A DNA stretch of 44,769 nt from Halovivax sp. (GCA_007119345.1 SKPV01000124.1:1-44769), one strand, 5' to 3'; counted from the first letter of the stretch, positions 7,288 through 16,066 are shown. Translations and numbers: made by a program. Notes: generated from the letters alone by a model not told the origin.

Positions 7288-8373
7288 TCAGTGGTCGTTC
7301 GCGAGGGGCGCGGACGCCCGTCCCGTGATCGCCGCGAGGTCGTCGACGAACGATTCGAGCATCGCTCTGCTCACGTGGGGCATGCAGACGACGCGGAGTT
7401 CGCCGGCGCCGGTCCGAGAGAGCCGCCAGCCCTCGTTTCGGAGGGCCTCGAACGCGCCCGAGGACACGTCCGCGGCCACGATCGGGAGCGTCGGCTCCAC
7501 CACGTCGAAGCTGAGATCGGCGAGCGCGCCGGCCAGCCACGCCGCGTTCGCTCTCGAGCGCTCGTATTGGGCGGCGTATCCCGCCGGCCACAGCGCCTCC
7601 ATCGCCGCGACCGCGCTCGCGACGCCCGCCCCCGACCGGGTGCCGGTGAGCGTCGCCTGGGCCGTCGTCTCGAGGTAGGGCGTGTCGACCGCGAGCTCGT
7701 CGAGCAGGCGCTCGTCGCGGACGAGCAACCCGCCGGCGGGCACCGCTGCCTGCCCCATCTTGTGGGGATCGATCGTCATCGTGTCCACCGGCGCGTCGGC
7801 GAAATTCCACGGGCGGTCGGCGAACGGGAGGACGAAGCCGCCCCAGGCGGCGTCCACGTGGAAGAGGGCGTCGGTATCCCGGGCGATCTCCCCCAGCGCC
7901 GGGATCGGATCGACGCGACCGTACTCCGTGCTCCCCGCGACGCCCACCACGAGCGCCGTCTCGTCGTCGACGCACTGACACACCGCCTCGGCGTCCGCCC
8001 GGCGGTCGTCGTCCGTCGGGGCGATCCGGAGCTCGACCCCCAGGAGGTCGGCCGCCTTCCGGAAGCTGAAGTGGCCCGACCCGGGCACGACGACGTTCGG
8101 TCGACGGGCGTCGCTGCGCTCGCGGGCGATGCGGACGGCCTGGATGTTCGCTTCGGTTCCGCCGCTGGCCACGTAGCCGGACGGATCCGGGAGCGCCGTG
8201 ACCTCGCCGAGGAGCGAGACGGCTCGCGCTTCCAGCTCGGCCACCGCCGGATAGGTTCCCGGGTCGCCGGGGTTCGTCGCGAGAAATCGTTCGGCCGCCT
8301 CTCGCGCCGCCGGGTGCGGTTTCGTGCACATCGAAGAGAGGACCCGGTCGAACGCCTGCGGCTCGGCCTGCAT
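7288..8373 (-). CDS. mfnA: PLP-dependent L-aspartate/L-tyrosine decarboxylase (MfnA family)
   Basis: A 361-residue group II PLP decarboxylase of the archaeal MfnA family. Residues visible include CTKPHP (16-21), the ASGGTEANIQA cofactor loop (69-79), the ring-stacking His101, Asp174 in HVDAAWGGF, and the Schiff-base Lys205 in TIDPHKMGQA. Methanogen MfnA makes tyramine for methanofuran. Halobacteria have no methanofuran, and characterised homologues from non-methanogens decarboxylate aspartate to beta-alanine for coenzyme A, so aspartate is the more likely substrate here by inference. The ATG at 8373 was chosen because homology starts there and TTTATT at 8398-8403 lies 27 bases upstream. Upstream is a 571-base gap that contains an ABC ATPase relic. 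Confidence 0.93.
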   Translation of the reverse strand: MQAEPQAFDRVLSSMCTKPHPAAREAAERFLATNPGDPGTYPAVAELEARAVSLLGEVTALPDPSGYVASGGTEANIQAVRIARERSDARRPNVVVPGSGHFSFRKAADLLGVELRIAPTDDDRRADAEAVCQCVDDETALVVGVAGSTEYGRVDPIPALGEIARDTDALFHVDAAWGGFVLPFADRPWNFADAPVDTMTIDPHKMGQAAVPAGGLLVRDERLLDELAVDTPYLETTAQATLTGTRSGAGVASAVAAMEALWPAGYAAQYERSRANAAWLAGALADLSFDVVEPTLPIVAADVSSGAFEALRNEGWRLSRTGAGELRVVCMPHVSRAMLESFVDDLAAITGRASAPLANDH

Positions 8374-8597
8374 AACCGGGTGGAGAACGATCGGCGGTTT
8401 ATTCGTTCCGTTTGTCGGGTGCCGAGAAGTCGCGGAGGCTCCCCCGAGTCGGTCCAACACGCGCTTCGCCCGGAGAACCGAGCGATCGACGCCCGATCGG
8501 ACCGTCGCGCCGTTCGACGAACCGCCGAGCGCGACGCGTGCGATTCGAGTGACAGGAGTTACCCGACCGATTCGCTGCTATCATTCCTCGTGGGGAA

Positions 8598-8848
8598 ATC
8601 GATGTCACCGGTCTCACCGAGGTGTGCGGCGACGTGAGAGCGGTCCACGACCTGTCGCCGTCGTTCGGTTCGGGGAGCATCTGCGGCTTCCTCGGACCGA
8701 ACGGTGCGGGGAAGACGACGATGGGAGTGCTGACCGCGCTGGCCACTCCGTCCCGGAGGGGACGACCTCCGTGACGGTCGCGACCGTCGCCGTTCCCGTC
8801 TCGTCCGTCCACGGAACGAGGCGGATCGACGAGTACCGGGTGTCGTGA
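8598..8848 (+). pseudogene. Relic of an ABC transporter ATP-binding protein (N-terminal part)
   Basis: Reading forward from 8598, the translation IDVTGLTEVCGDVRAVHDLS leads into a perfect Walker A region, SICGFLGPNGAGKTT, then MGVLTALATP, exactly the N-terminal 50 residues of a drug/multidrug-type ABC ATPase. The frame stops at 8772-8774. Changing frame near 8750 continues as PEGTTSVTVATVAVPVSSVH to a stop at 8846-8848, as expected if a frameshift hit the segment after Walker A. There is no start codon (ATC in place of the usual Met), no Walker B and no signature motif. I read it as a decayed gene left in the 571-base gap between mfnA (starts 8373) and ppsA (ends 8945). Nothing else is seen in that gap. 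Confidence 0.65.
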
Positions 8849-8944
8849 ACCCCGTCGATTCGGAAAATATCGGAAACCGACGTCGAGCGTTCGACGGTCC
8901 CGCCGGGGGCGGATCGGGCCGGTGCCGACCGGCTCGTCGGACGG

Positions 8945-11287
8945 CTAGCGAATCGACTCCAGGATCAGCTTCTGCTCGACGCGCTTGACCTCGTGCTGGA
9001 CGTCCCGGACCGCGTCGATGTTCGCGGAGATGGAGCTGACGCCCGCGTTGACGAGGAACCGGACCATCTCGGGCTTCGAGCCGGCCTGCCCGCAGATGCT
9101 CGTGTCGACGCCGTGTTCCCGGCAGGTCTCGATGACGTCGCCGATCAGCCGGAGGACCGCGGGGTGGAGCTCGTCGAACTTGTTCGCGACGTGCTCGTTG
9201 TTGCGGTCGACCGCGAGCGTGTACTGGGTGAGATCGTTCGTCCCGAAGGAGGCGAAGTCGATGCCTGCCTCGGCGAGCTCGTCGACGCATAGGGCCGAGG
9301 CGGGCGTCTCGATCATCACGCCCCAGGTCCGCTTCTCGGGGTCGATGCCGGCTTCCGTCATGAGCTCCTTCGTGCGGTAGACGTCCTCAGCGTCGTTGAC
9401 CAGCGGGAACATGATCTCCACGTTGTCGTAACCCATCTCGTACAGCCGGCTGAACGCTTCGAGCTCGTGGGCGAAGACGTCGGGACGGTCGAGGCTGCGG
9501 CGGATGCCGCGGTAGCCGAGCATGGGATTGTGCTCTGCGGGCTCGTCCTCGCCGCCTTCGAGCTGGCGGAACTCGTCGGTCGGCGCGTCGAGGGTGCGCA
9601 CCCGCACCGGCCGCGGGTAGAACTCGTCGGCGACGCCGCGGACGCCCTGGACGAGCTCGTCGACGTAGGCGTCGACGCCCTCATCTTCGATGAACTTCGC
9701 GGGCGTCTTCGAGAGCGAGAGGATCATGTGTTCGATCCGCAGCAAGCCGACGCCGTCGGCGCCGGTCGCGGCGGCGCGTTCGGCCGCCTCGGGGATGGAG
9801 ACGTTGACCTTGACCTCGGTCGCGGTCATCGGCTTCACCGGCGACTGGGGTCGAACGTCCTCGACGGGTTCGGCCTCCTCGTCGGGGTCGACCGCCGCGC
9901 CGGCGAGGACGTGTCCCTTGTCGCCGTCGATGGTTACCTGCTGGCCGTCCTCGAGGACGGTCGTGGCGTTGGTCGTCCCGACGACGGCGGGAACGCCCAG
10001 CTCCCGGGAGACGATGGCGGCGTGGCTGGTCATGCCGCCCTCGTCCGTGACGATGGCCGTGGATCGCTTCATCGCGGGAACCATGTCGGGCGTCGTCATC
10101 TCCGTGACGATGACGTCGCCCTCGCGGACCTTGTCGAGGTCGTCGAGCTTCTCGACGAGTCGCGCCGGACCCGAGACGCGACCTGGGCTCGACCCGAGCC
10201 CGTCGACCAGGAGCTCGCCGGCGCCCGGGGGTTCGGTCTCGGTGTCCGTTCCGGAGCCGCCCTCGGCCCCGGCCGCCTCGACGCCCCCGCTGCCGTCCGT
10301 GACGCTCTTGGCGACGGTCCCACCCTCGCCGGCCGCGGCGTCGCCGCCGCTGATGGTGGTGATCGGCCGGGACTGGAGCATGTAGACGTCGTCGTCGTAG
10401 ATCGCCCACTCGACGTCTTGCGGGGTCTCGTAGTGGTCCTCGACGTGCTCGCCGAGTTCGACCAGCCGCTCGATCTCGTCGTCGGCGAGCACGCGGGCCT
10501 CCCGCTGCTCGTCGGGGACCGGTCGCTCGACCGTCTCGCCCGTCTCCTCGTCCTTTACGTGCATCACCTTCTTGTCGGCGATCGTGACGTCGATCGAGCG
10601 ATCCTCGCGCTCGACCACGTAGTTATCGGGGGAGACGGCGCCGGAGACGACGGCTTCGCCGAGGCCCCACGCGGCTTCGAGGATCATCGTCGGGTCGCCG
10701 GTCGAGGGGTGGCTCGTGAACATCACGCCGGACTTCTCGGCGTCGACCATCCGCTGGACGACGACCGCGATGTTGACGACCGAGTGGTCGAAGCCCTTCT
10801 CCTGGCGGTAGTAGATCGCCCGCTGGGTGAACAGCGAGGCCCAGCACTCCCGGACGCGGTCGAGGAGGGCGTCTTCTCTCACGTTGAGGAACGTCTCCTG
10901 CTGGCCGGCGAACGAGGCGTCGGGCAGGTCCTCGGCCGTCGCCGACGAGCGGACGGCGACGAAGGCCTCCCCGTCACCGACCGATCGATACGCCTCGACG
11001 ATCTCCTCGCGCAGGTCGTCCGGGAACGGCGTCTCGAGGATGAGTTCCTGGGCGCGCTCGGACGCTTCGGCCAGCGCCGCGGAATCTTCGACGTCGACGT
11101 CGACGGCCTCGAACAGTTCCTCGTCGACGCCGGCCTCCTCGATGAACGATCGGTAGGTGCCCGCCGTGACGACGAAGCCGGGCGGGACCGGCAGCCCAGC
11201 CCCCGTGAGTTCCCCCAGGGACGCGCCTTTGCCGCCGACGGACTCGAGGTCGTCGGCGCCGATCTCGTCCAGCCAGAGTACAGCCAT
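8945..11287 (-). CDS. ppsA: Phosphoenolpyruvate synthase (pyruvate, water dikinase)
   Basis: Makes PEP, AMP and phosphate from pyruvate and ATP, feeding gluconeogenesis. Its 780 residues hold the N-terminal ATP-grasp domain (1-310; GGKGASLGEL at 18-27, AVRSSATAEDLPDASFAGQ at 111-129, MLQSRPIT at 303-310), a glycine- and acid-rich linker (313-358), the mobile phosphohistidine domain with His422 in GGMTSHAAIVSRELGVPAV, and the C-terminal PEP/pyruvate TIM barrel (about 470-780; GVMIETPAS, FGTNDLTQYTLAVDR, CGQAGSKPEMV). A TATA-like CTTTATTC at 11312-11319 lies 27 bases before the ATG, so the message is probably leaderless. An imperfect hairpin (GAGTGT/ACACTC, 11363-11378) lies upstream of it. The gene stands alone on its strand. 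Confidence 0.97.
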   Translation of the reverse strand: MAVLWLDEIGADDLESVGGKGASLGELTGAGLPVPPGFVVTAGTYRSFIEEAGVDEELFEAVDVDVEDSAALAEASERAQELILETPFPDDLREEIVEAYRSVGDGEAFVAVRSSATAEDLPDASFAGQQETFLNVREDALLDRVRECWASLFTQRAIYYRQEKGFDHSVVNIAVVVQRMVDAEKSGVMFTSHPSTGDPTMILEAAWGLGEAVVSGAVSPDNYVVEREDRSIDVTIADKKVMHVKDEETGETVERPVPDEQREARVLADDEIERLVELGEHVEDHYETPQDVEWAIYDDDVYMLQSRPITTISGGDAAAGEGGTVAKSVTDGSGGVEAAGAEGGSGTDTETEPPGAGELLVDGLGSSPGRVSGPARLVEKLDDLDKVREGDVIVTEMTTPDMVPAMKRSTAIVTDEGGMTSHAAIVSRELGVPAVVGTTNATTVLEDGQQVTIDGDKGHVLAGAAVDPDEEAEPVEDVRPQSPVKPMTATEVKVNVSIPEAAERAAATGADGVGLLRIEHMILSLSKTPAKFIEDEGVDAYVDELVQGVRGVADEFYPRPVRVRTLDAPTDEFRQLEGGEDEPAEHNPMLGYRGIRRSLDRPDVFAHELEAFSRLYEMGYDNVEIMFPLVNDAEDVYRTKELMTEAGIDPEKRTWGVMIETPASALCVDELAEAGIDFASFGTNDLTQYTLAVDRNNEHVANKFDELHPAVLRLIGDVIETCREHGVDTSICGQAGSKPEMVRFLVNAGVSSISANIDAVRDVQHEVKRVEQKLILESIR

Positions 11288-11456
11288 CTGTATCTCACCG
11301 GAACACGGTGCGAATAAAGAAGCTTCCGAAGGGACCGGTCTAACGGGTACTCGTCACCGAATGAGTGTTCCGACACTCCGGTAATTCCTGCGAACGACGG
11401 TAGCTCGCCGAGCCGTTCCGCGGGGGCATCGATCGACCTCAGCGGGGCGATCGATG

Positions 11457-11528
11457 GTCCGCGGCTCGAGGAGTTGAAGGATCGTCCGCGGCTCGAGGAG
11501 TCGAATGAGCGTCCTCGGCTCGACGTAC
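11457..11528. repeat. 27-nt tandem repeat, two and a half units
   Basis: Units begin at 11457, 11484 and 11511. The first two share GTCCGCGGCTCGAGGAGT and differ at only a few of 27 positions; the third is partial (GTCCTCGGCTCGA). The array lies in the 407-base gap between the divergent ppsA and 11695 genes. Apart from the ppsA promoter box and the small hairpin at 11363-11378, I see nothing else in that gap. Confidence 0.85.
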
Positions 11529-11694
11529 GGATTGTACGCTCGGAGACGAACGATCCGCCGTCTCTGACGAACCGTGTTCTGCACAAACCGGTTCGCTCGA
11601 ACGCCGGTGGCGGCTGGATTCTCAGCAGGACGGTTCGGTCGCACCGTCCACGTCGAATCGCCAGCGCTATCCCGGTTCATCCGGACCGTACGGT

Positions 11695-12069
11695 ATGGAA
11701 GAGGCTGCGGATCTGCAGGGGACGTTCATCGGCGTCGGCCTGCTGGCGATGATCGCCGTCCTGGCGTACGGGACGTTCGTCGACGAGACGATCGTCGGCG
11801 TGGACTCGATGACCGTCGCCGGCTGGGTCCTCGCGCTCACCCTGGTCGCGGTCGCCGCGCTGCACGCCGCCGTCGGGGAGTACGATCTCACCTGGGGCTT
11901 CGGGGGCGCCGGGATCGGCTGGGTGTTCGTCCTCGCCGGTGACGGCACCCAGGTGATCGTCGGTCTGATCGTCCTCGCCCTCTCGGCCGTCTACGTCGCG
12001 CTCGTTACCCGTCGTCGGAAGCGGGAGGCCGACGCACCGGCGGGCGAGAGTGAACCCGTAACGGAGTAG
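11695..12069 (+). CDS. Membrane protein, about four helices, unknown function
   Basis: A 124-residue protein with four hydrophobic stretches (TFIGVGLLAMIAVLAYGTF, TVAGWVLALTLVAVAALHAAV, AGIGWVFVLAGDG, VIVGLIVLALSAVYVALV) followed by a basic RRRKRE and a short acidic tail, which puts the C-terminus in the cytoplasm by the positive-inside rule. I recognise no family. GCTATCC near 11669 lies 26 bases before the ATG and may be its promoter. A 27-base tandem repeat starts exactly at its TAG stop codon. Confidence 0.7.
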   Translation: MEEAADLQGTFIGVGLLAMIAVLAYGTFVDETIVGVDSMTVAGWVLALTLVAVAALHAAVGEYDLTWGFGGAGIGWVFVLAGDGTQVIVGLIVLALSAVYVALVTRRRKREADAPAGESEPVTE

Positions 12070-12129
12070 GTCCGGTTCGGCCCCGCGACGAAGGAGGTCC
12101 GGTTCGGCCCCGCGCCGAAGGAGGTCCGC
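12067..12129. repeat. 27-nt tandem repeat starting at a stop codon
   Basis: Units start at 12067 (TAGGTCCGGTTCGGCC...), 12094 (GAGGTCCGGTTCGGCC...) and a partial one at 12121 (GAGGTCCGC). The first base triplet of the first unit is the stop codon of the preceding membrane-protein gene. The two full units differ at two positions. A second, weaker 21-base duplication follows at 12240-12281 (CGTGCGGG, six bases, CTGC/GGCG). Nothing else is seen before the hmgA stop at 12290. Confidence 0.85.
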
Positions 12130-12289
12130 TCCACCCTGAGGCGGGGCGTCCGACCGGGTTATCCGATCAATCTCGGTCGGTCGCTCGAACCGAGTTCGAA
12201 CGGTGCGCGTTTTCGGTCCTCAACCGGAGTCGATTGGAACGTGCGGGTCTGCTACCTGCGCGTGCGGGCTTGCTGCCGGCGTGTACGGC

Positions 12290-13519
12290 TCAGCGGCCGA
12301 GTTCTTCGTGCGCGCTGGCGAGGTGTCTCGACGAGAGCGCCGCGAGCAGCGAGAGTTCGCCGGCGAGCGCGCCGACGGCGATCACTTCGGCCAGCGCCGC
12401 CGCGTTCTCGCCCGGCGGATCGCCGCCGCCGCGGACGCCGATCACGTCGAGCGCCTCGGCCTGGGTCGGCAGGCGGGTGCCGCCGCCGACCGTGCCGACC
12501 TGCAGAGAGGCCAGCGAGACGCTGGCGTAGAGGTCGGCCGACCCGTCCTCGTCGGTCTCACGGGTGTCCATGGTGGTGATCGCGTTGGCCCCCTCGACCA
12601 CGTGGGCCTCGTCCTGGCCGGTGGCCAGGAAGGCCGCGGCGACGACGTTCGCCGCGTGCGCGTTGAAGCCGAGGCTGCCGGCCTTCGCGCTCCCGACGAG
12701 GTTCTTGCGCGTGTTCGCCTCGACGATCCCCGCGGCCGTGGTTTTGAGGCGCGCTTCGACAACCTCACCCGGGATCACGACTTCGGCGGTGACCGATCGG
12801 CCGCGACCGTCGATCGCGTTGATCGCGGCCGGCTTCTTGTCCGAACAGAGGTTGCCCGACAGCGCTACCAGTTCGGCGGGCGTCTCCGCTTCGACGATTT
12901 TGCAGGCCTCGCCGGTCGCGATGGTGGCCATGTTCATCCCCATCGCGTCCTTGGTGTCGTAGGCGAATCGGAGGTAAACAGAGTCACCGACGACGTACGG
13001 TTCGATCCCGAGCAACTCGCCGTGGCTCGTCGTCGACTCCGCGGCCTCCCGGAGTCGGTCCTCGTTCGCACCGACCCACTCGACCGTCTCTGCCGCGTCG
13101 ACCACGCCGGAGACCCGGAACACCGGCGCTCGCGTCATCCCGTTTTTCGTCACGCGGGCCGCCGCACCGCCGGCCTCGCGGATCACGGAGAGCCCGCGGT
13201 TGACCGAGGCGACGAGCGCACCCTCGGTGGTCGCGAGCGGAAGGTAGTGCTCCCCGTCGGCGGCCCCGCCGTCGACGGGGACCGGTCCGGCGACGCCCAT
13301 GGGCAACTGCGCCCCGCCGATCAGGTTCTCGATATTGGGCTCGGTCTCCTCGGCGGCGAACGCGAAGTCGCCGATCGTCTCGAGGTCGGCGCCCGTCTCC
13401 CGCTCGACGAGCCGGCGCCGAGCCGCGGCCGCGGTCTCGTGGTCCGCGTGTTCCTCCAGTTCGTGCAGCCGTAGCTCCCCGTCTCGCACCCGCTCGGCGA
13501 GGGACTCGGGATCGGTCAT
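12290..13519 (-). CDS. hmgA: Hydroxymethylglutaryl-CoA reductase (NADPH), class I
   Basis: Reduces HMG-CoA to mevalonate, the committed step of isoprenoid lipid synthesis and the target of statins in haloarchaea. The 409-residue catalytic form has no membrane domain. Catalytic residues can be placed: Glu99 in ATTEGALVASVNRG, Lys228/229 in CSDKKPAAINAIDGRGRS, Asp303 in TGQDEAH and the C-terminal His404 in HLASAHEELGR. Other signatures are IGGAQLPMGVAGPV (67-80) and the NADPH-binding DAMGMNMAT (191-199). ATG at 13519 was chosen because the 68 extra codons upstream are basic and unrelated; the reverse-strand TGTTAGG near 13547 gives a box 28 bases before it. The next gene upstream is 127 bases away on the same strand. 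Confidence 0.97.
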   Translation of the reverse strand: MTDPESLAERVRDGELRLHELEEHADHETAAAARRRLVERETGADLETIGDFAFAAEETEPNIENLIGGAQLPMGVAGPVPVDGGAADGEHYLPLATTEGALVASVNRGLSVIREAGGAAARVTKNGMTRAPVFRVSGVVDAAETVEWVGANEDRLREAAESTTSHGELLGIEPYVVGDSVYLRFAYDTKDAMGMNMATIATGEACKIVEAETPAELVALSGNLCSDKKPAAINAIDGRGRSVTAEVVIPGEVVEARLKTTAAGIVEANTRKNLVGSAKAGSLGFNAHAANVVAAAFLATGQDEAHVVEGANAITTMDTRETDEDGSADLYASVSLASLQVGTVGGGTRLPTQAEALDVIGVRGGGDPPGENAAALAEVIAVGALAGELSLLAALSSRHLASAHEELGR

Positions 13520-13646
13520 GCGTAGGTCGAAACGCGGACGGGTCCTAACAGTTGCTGATTCGTCTCCGGAGGCCGTCGGGCGCCACCCGGATCTCCCTCG
13601 GCGGCGTCGATGGCAGATCCGTCGGCGACGGATCCACGGCCGACGC

Positions 13647-14021
13647 TCACTCCGCTCGCGCGGATCCGCCGCCGCTCCGGTAGCCCGCGACGGCTTCGTA
13701 ACCGACGTACGCGACGTAGCCACCCACGCCGATCGCCACGACGAGCCGTTCCTCCCAGGTGCTCGTCCCGCCGAAGACGATCGCCAGCACCAGCGAGGCG
13801 AGGACCGCGAACCGGACCCTGGTCCGGGACGGGACGTCGTCGCTCGTCGCCGCGAGGTAGAGCTGCGGGCCGACGACGGCGACTCCCGCGAACAGGAGGT
13901 AGGCGACGATCGGCCTGTCGATGTCGACCGCGAAGGCGTACTCCGCGTAGCTCAAGATCAAAAGGGAGAGCACGAAGAGGGCGATCGTCGCGACGATGAC
14001 CCGATCCTCGCGGGAACTCAT
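13647..14021 (-). CDS. Membrane protein, about four helices, unknown function
   Basis: A 124-residue protein with four hydrophobic segments (VIVATIALFVLSLLILSYAEY, IVAYLLFAGVAVVGPQLYL, VRFAVLASLVLAIVFGG, RLVVAIGVGGYVAYVGY) and short hydrophilic ends. I recognise no family. The ATG at 14021 was chosen because GGTATCC (reverse strand, near 14048) lies 27 bases before it and the 24 extra upstream codons are not membrane-like. It is divergent from the amidohydrolase gene, with a 144-base shared spacer. Confidence 0.65.
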   Translation of the reverse strand: MSSREDRVIVATIALFVLSLLILSYAEYAFAVDIDRPIVAYLLFAGVAVVGPQLYLAATSDDVPSRTRVRFAVLASLVLAIVFGGTSTWEERLVVAIGVGGYVAYVGYEAVAGYRSGGGSARAE

Positions 14022-14165
14022 GGGGGAGGGTTCCGATGGGTCACGGATACCGGTTTCGTTCGATTCCGGGCCGCCGGGGTGTGACCGCCGCACGCGAACG
14101 AGCCGCGAATCCAGCGAGCGTCGCGTGACGCAACCGTTTTATCGGTGGCAGTCGCCGACCCTGAC

Positions 14166-15803
14166 ATGACCGACGCCGCGGATCTCGTCCTCCTCGACGG
14201 GGACGTGCACACGCTGGCCGAACCGGACGAAACCCGCGAGGCGGTCGCGATCCGCGACGGACGGATCGTTCGCGTCGACTCCACGTACGAGATCGAACAC
14301 CTCGCGGGCGTCGAGACCGAGGTGATCGACTGCGAGGGGCGGGTCGTGCTCCCCGGATTCGTGGACGCACACACGCACATGGAGAGCCAGGGCCTCTACC
14401 TGGTTCACGCCGATCTCTCTGGAGCCGCGGACATCGACGACGCCATCGACGCTCTCTCGGCGCAGGCCGATACCGATCGGGAGTGGGTCCTCGGGTTCGG
14501 CTACGACGAGAGCGCGTGGCCGGAGACGCGGTATCCGACGCGCGAGGACCTGGACGCCGTCAGCGAAGAGCGCCCGGTGGTCGCGATGCGCGTCGACATG
14601 CACACCGCGTCCCTGAACTCGGTCGCGCTCGACCGACTCGTCGACGAGATGCCCGATCACGACGTCGAAACCGAGGACGGGGAGCCCACGGGCGTCGTCG
14701 TCGAGGACGCCACCGAGGCCGTCTGGAACGCCGTCGAGGCGGACTACGACCAGGCCCGGGAGCTCGTCACCGCGGCGATCGACCACGCCAACTCGCTGGG
14801 CGTTACCTGCGTTCACGACAAGGTCCGCCAGTCCCACGCGCCGCGCGTGTACCGGGACCTCGAACTCGAGGGCGAACTCGACTGTCGCGTCCGAATCGAT
14901 TACTGGAGCGACCACCTCGAGAGCGTGATCGACGCGGGACTCGCGACGAACGCCGGCAGCGAGTTCGTTCGAACCGGCGCGATCAAGTCGTTCACCGACG
15001 GGAGCCTCGGCGCCCGGACGGCGAAGCTGTTCGAGCCCTACGACGACCTGCCGGCGGACGCGGAGTCGGACGACGTCTCCACCGAAGGAGCGGACGAGGG
15101 GGACGCTGTCGCCGACGGCGGAGCGGCCGAAACCCCGGACGCCGACGCCGCCGGCGACGGGCGCGGCCAGTGGGTCGTCGACCCCGACGAGCTCGCGGAG
15201 GTCGCCGAGACCGCGGCGGCCCACGACTACCAGCTGACCGTCCACGCCATCGGCGACGAGGCGGTCCACGAAACGATCGGCGTGCTCGCCGAGACCGAGA
15301 ACGCGGACAGCGCGCGCCACCGCATCGAGCACGCCGAACTCGCGACCGACGAGCACCTCGAACGGATGGCCGAAGCCGGAATCGTCGCCTCCGTCCAGCC
15401 GAACTTCCACCAGTGGGCCCGGCCCGGCGGCCTGTACGACCAGCGCCTCGGGGAGGAGCGCCGGAAGCGGACCAATCGCTTGCGGACGATCCTCGACGCG
15501 GGCGTCCCGCTCGCGTTCGGCTCGGACTGCATGCCGCTGGACCCGCTGCTGGGCGTCCACCACGCCGTCACCGCGCCCGAACAGTCCCAGCGCCTCTCCG
15601 TGACCGAGGCGCTGCGGGCCTACACCCTGGGCGCGGCGTACGCGGGCTTCGACGAGGACCGGATGGGCACTGTCGAGGTCGGGAAGTGCGCGGATGTCGT
15701 GATCCTCGAGGAGTCGCCCTGGGAGAACGAGGATCGAATCCACGAGATCGACGTGGCGACGACGATCGTGGACGGCGAGGTCGTCTACGACGTCGGCGAG
15801 TGA
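14166..15803 (+). CDS. Amidohydrolase, YtcJ-like metal-dependent hydrolase
   Basis: A 545-residue member of the Amidohydro_3 group. It has the small beta-sandwich at both ends (ADLVLLDGDVHTL at 5-17; GKCADVVILEES near 515), the metal-binding HxH at 69-71 in PGFVDAHTHMES, AIKSFTDGSLGARTA in the centre, HAIGDEAVHETI, RHRIEHAEL and the late FGSDCMPLDPLLGVHHAV. The substrate cannot be told from sequence. Residues about 295-336 are an acidic, low-complexity insert (ADAESDD...DADAAGDGRG), probably a surface loop of salt-adapted type. The ATG at 14166 is preferred to a GTG at 14145 because TTTTAT at 14137-14142 lies about 27 bases before the ATG, giving a leaderless message that would not include the GTG. 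Confidence 0.9.
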   Translation: MTDAADLVLLDGDVHTLAEPDETREAVAIRDGRIVRVDSTYEIEHLAGVETEVIDCEGRVVLPGFVDAHTHMESQGLYLVHADLSGAADIDDAIDALSAQADTDREWVLGFGYDESAWPETRYPTREDLDAVSEERPVVAMRVDMHTASLNSVALDRLVDEMPDHDVETEDGEPTGVVVEDATEAVWNAVEADYDQARELVTAAIDHANSLGVTCVHDKVRQSHAPRVYRDLELEGELDCRVRIDYWSDHLESVIDAGLATNAGSEFVRTGAIKSFTDGSLGARTAKLFEPYDDLPADAESDDVSTEGADEGDAVADGGAAETPDADAAGDGRGQWVVDPDELAEVAETAAAHDYQLTVHAIGDEAVHETIGVLAETENADSARHRIEHAELATDEHLERMAEAGIVASVQPNFHQWARPGGLYDQRLGEERRKRTNRLRTILDAGVPLAFGSDCMPLDPLLGVHHAVTAPEQSQRLSVTEALRAYTLGAAYAGFDEDRMGTVEVGKCADVVILEESPWENEDRIHEIDVATTIVDGEVVYDVGE

Positions 15804-15880
15804 GCGGTGCTCACGGATCACCGAACGCCTCGGTCCGCCACCTCGAAAACTATTTTGTGGGCCTGTCCCTCGGCCCGAAC

Positions 15881-16066
15881 ATGACTTCCGAGGCTGCCGT
15901 TCGAGGGGGCATCATCGTCGCGGTCATCGTCGTGGGACTGTCGATCTACGCCGCGCTGATCGCGTTCGACGTCGACGAACTCCTCGCGCTCGCCGTCACG
16001 CTGATCCTCGCGATGGGGCTCTCGATCGGGCTTCGCAGCTTCGCGCTCGATCGGTTCGTCGACTGA
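15881..16066 (+). CDS. Small two-helix membrane protein
   Basis: A 61-residue ORF with two hydrophobic helices (GGIIVAVIVVGLSIYAALIAF and LLALAVTLILAMGLSIGL) and the C-terminus LRSFALDRFVD. TATTTT at 15851-15856 lies 28 bases before the ATG, as in most leaderless genes of this window, which supports it being real. I know no family for it. The last 24 bases, including the TGA stop, are duplicated immediately downstream. It follows the amidohydrolase gene by 77 bases on the same strand. Confidence 0.7.
   Translation: MTSEAAVRGGIIVAVIVVGLSIYAALIAFDVDELLALAVTLILAMGLSIGLRSFALDRFVD

Noticed and set aside
11354..11680. 108-codon reverse-strand frame with repeated LEPRT segments
   Set aside because: The peptide repeats only reflect the 27-base DNA repeats; the product is strongly basic and has no promoter or ribosome site.
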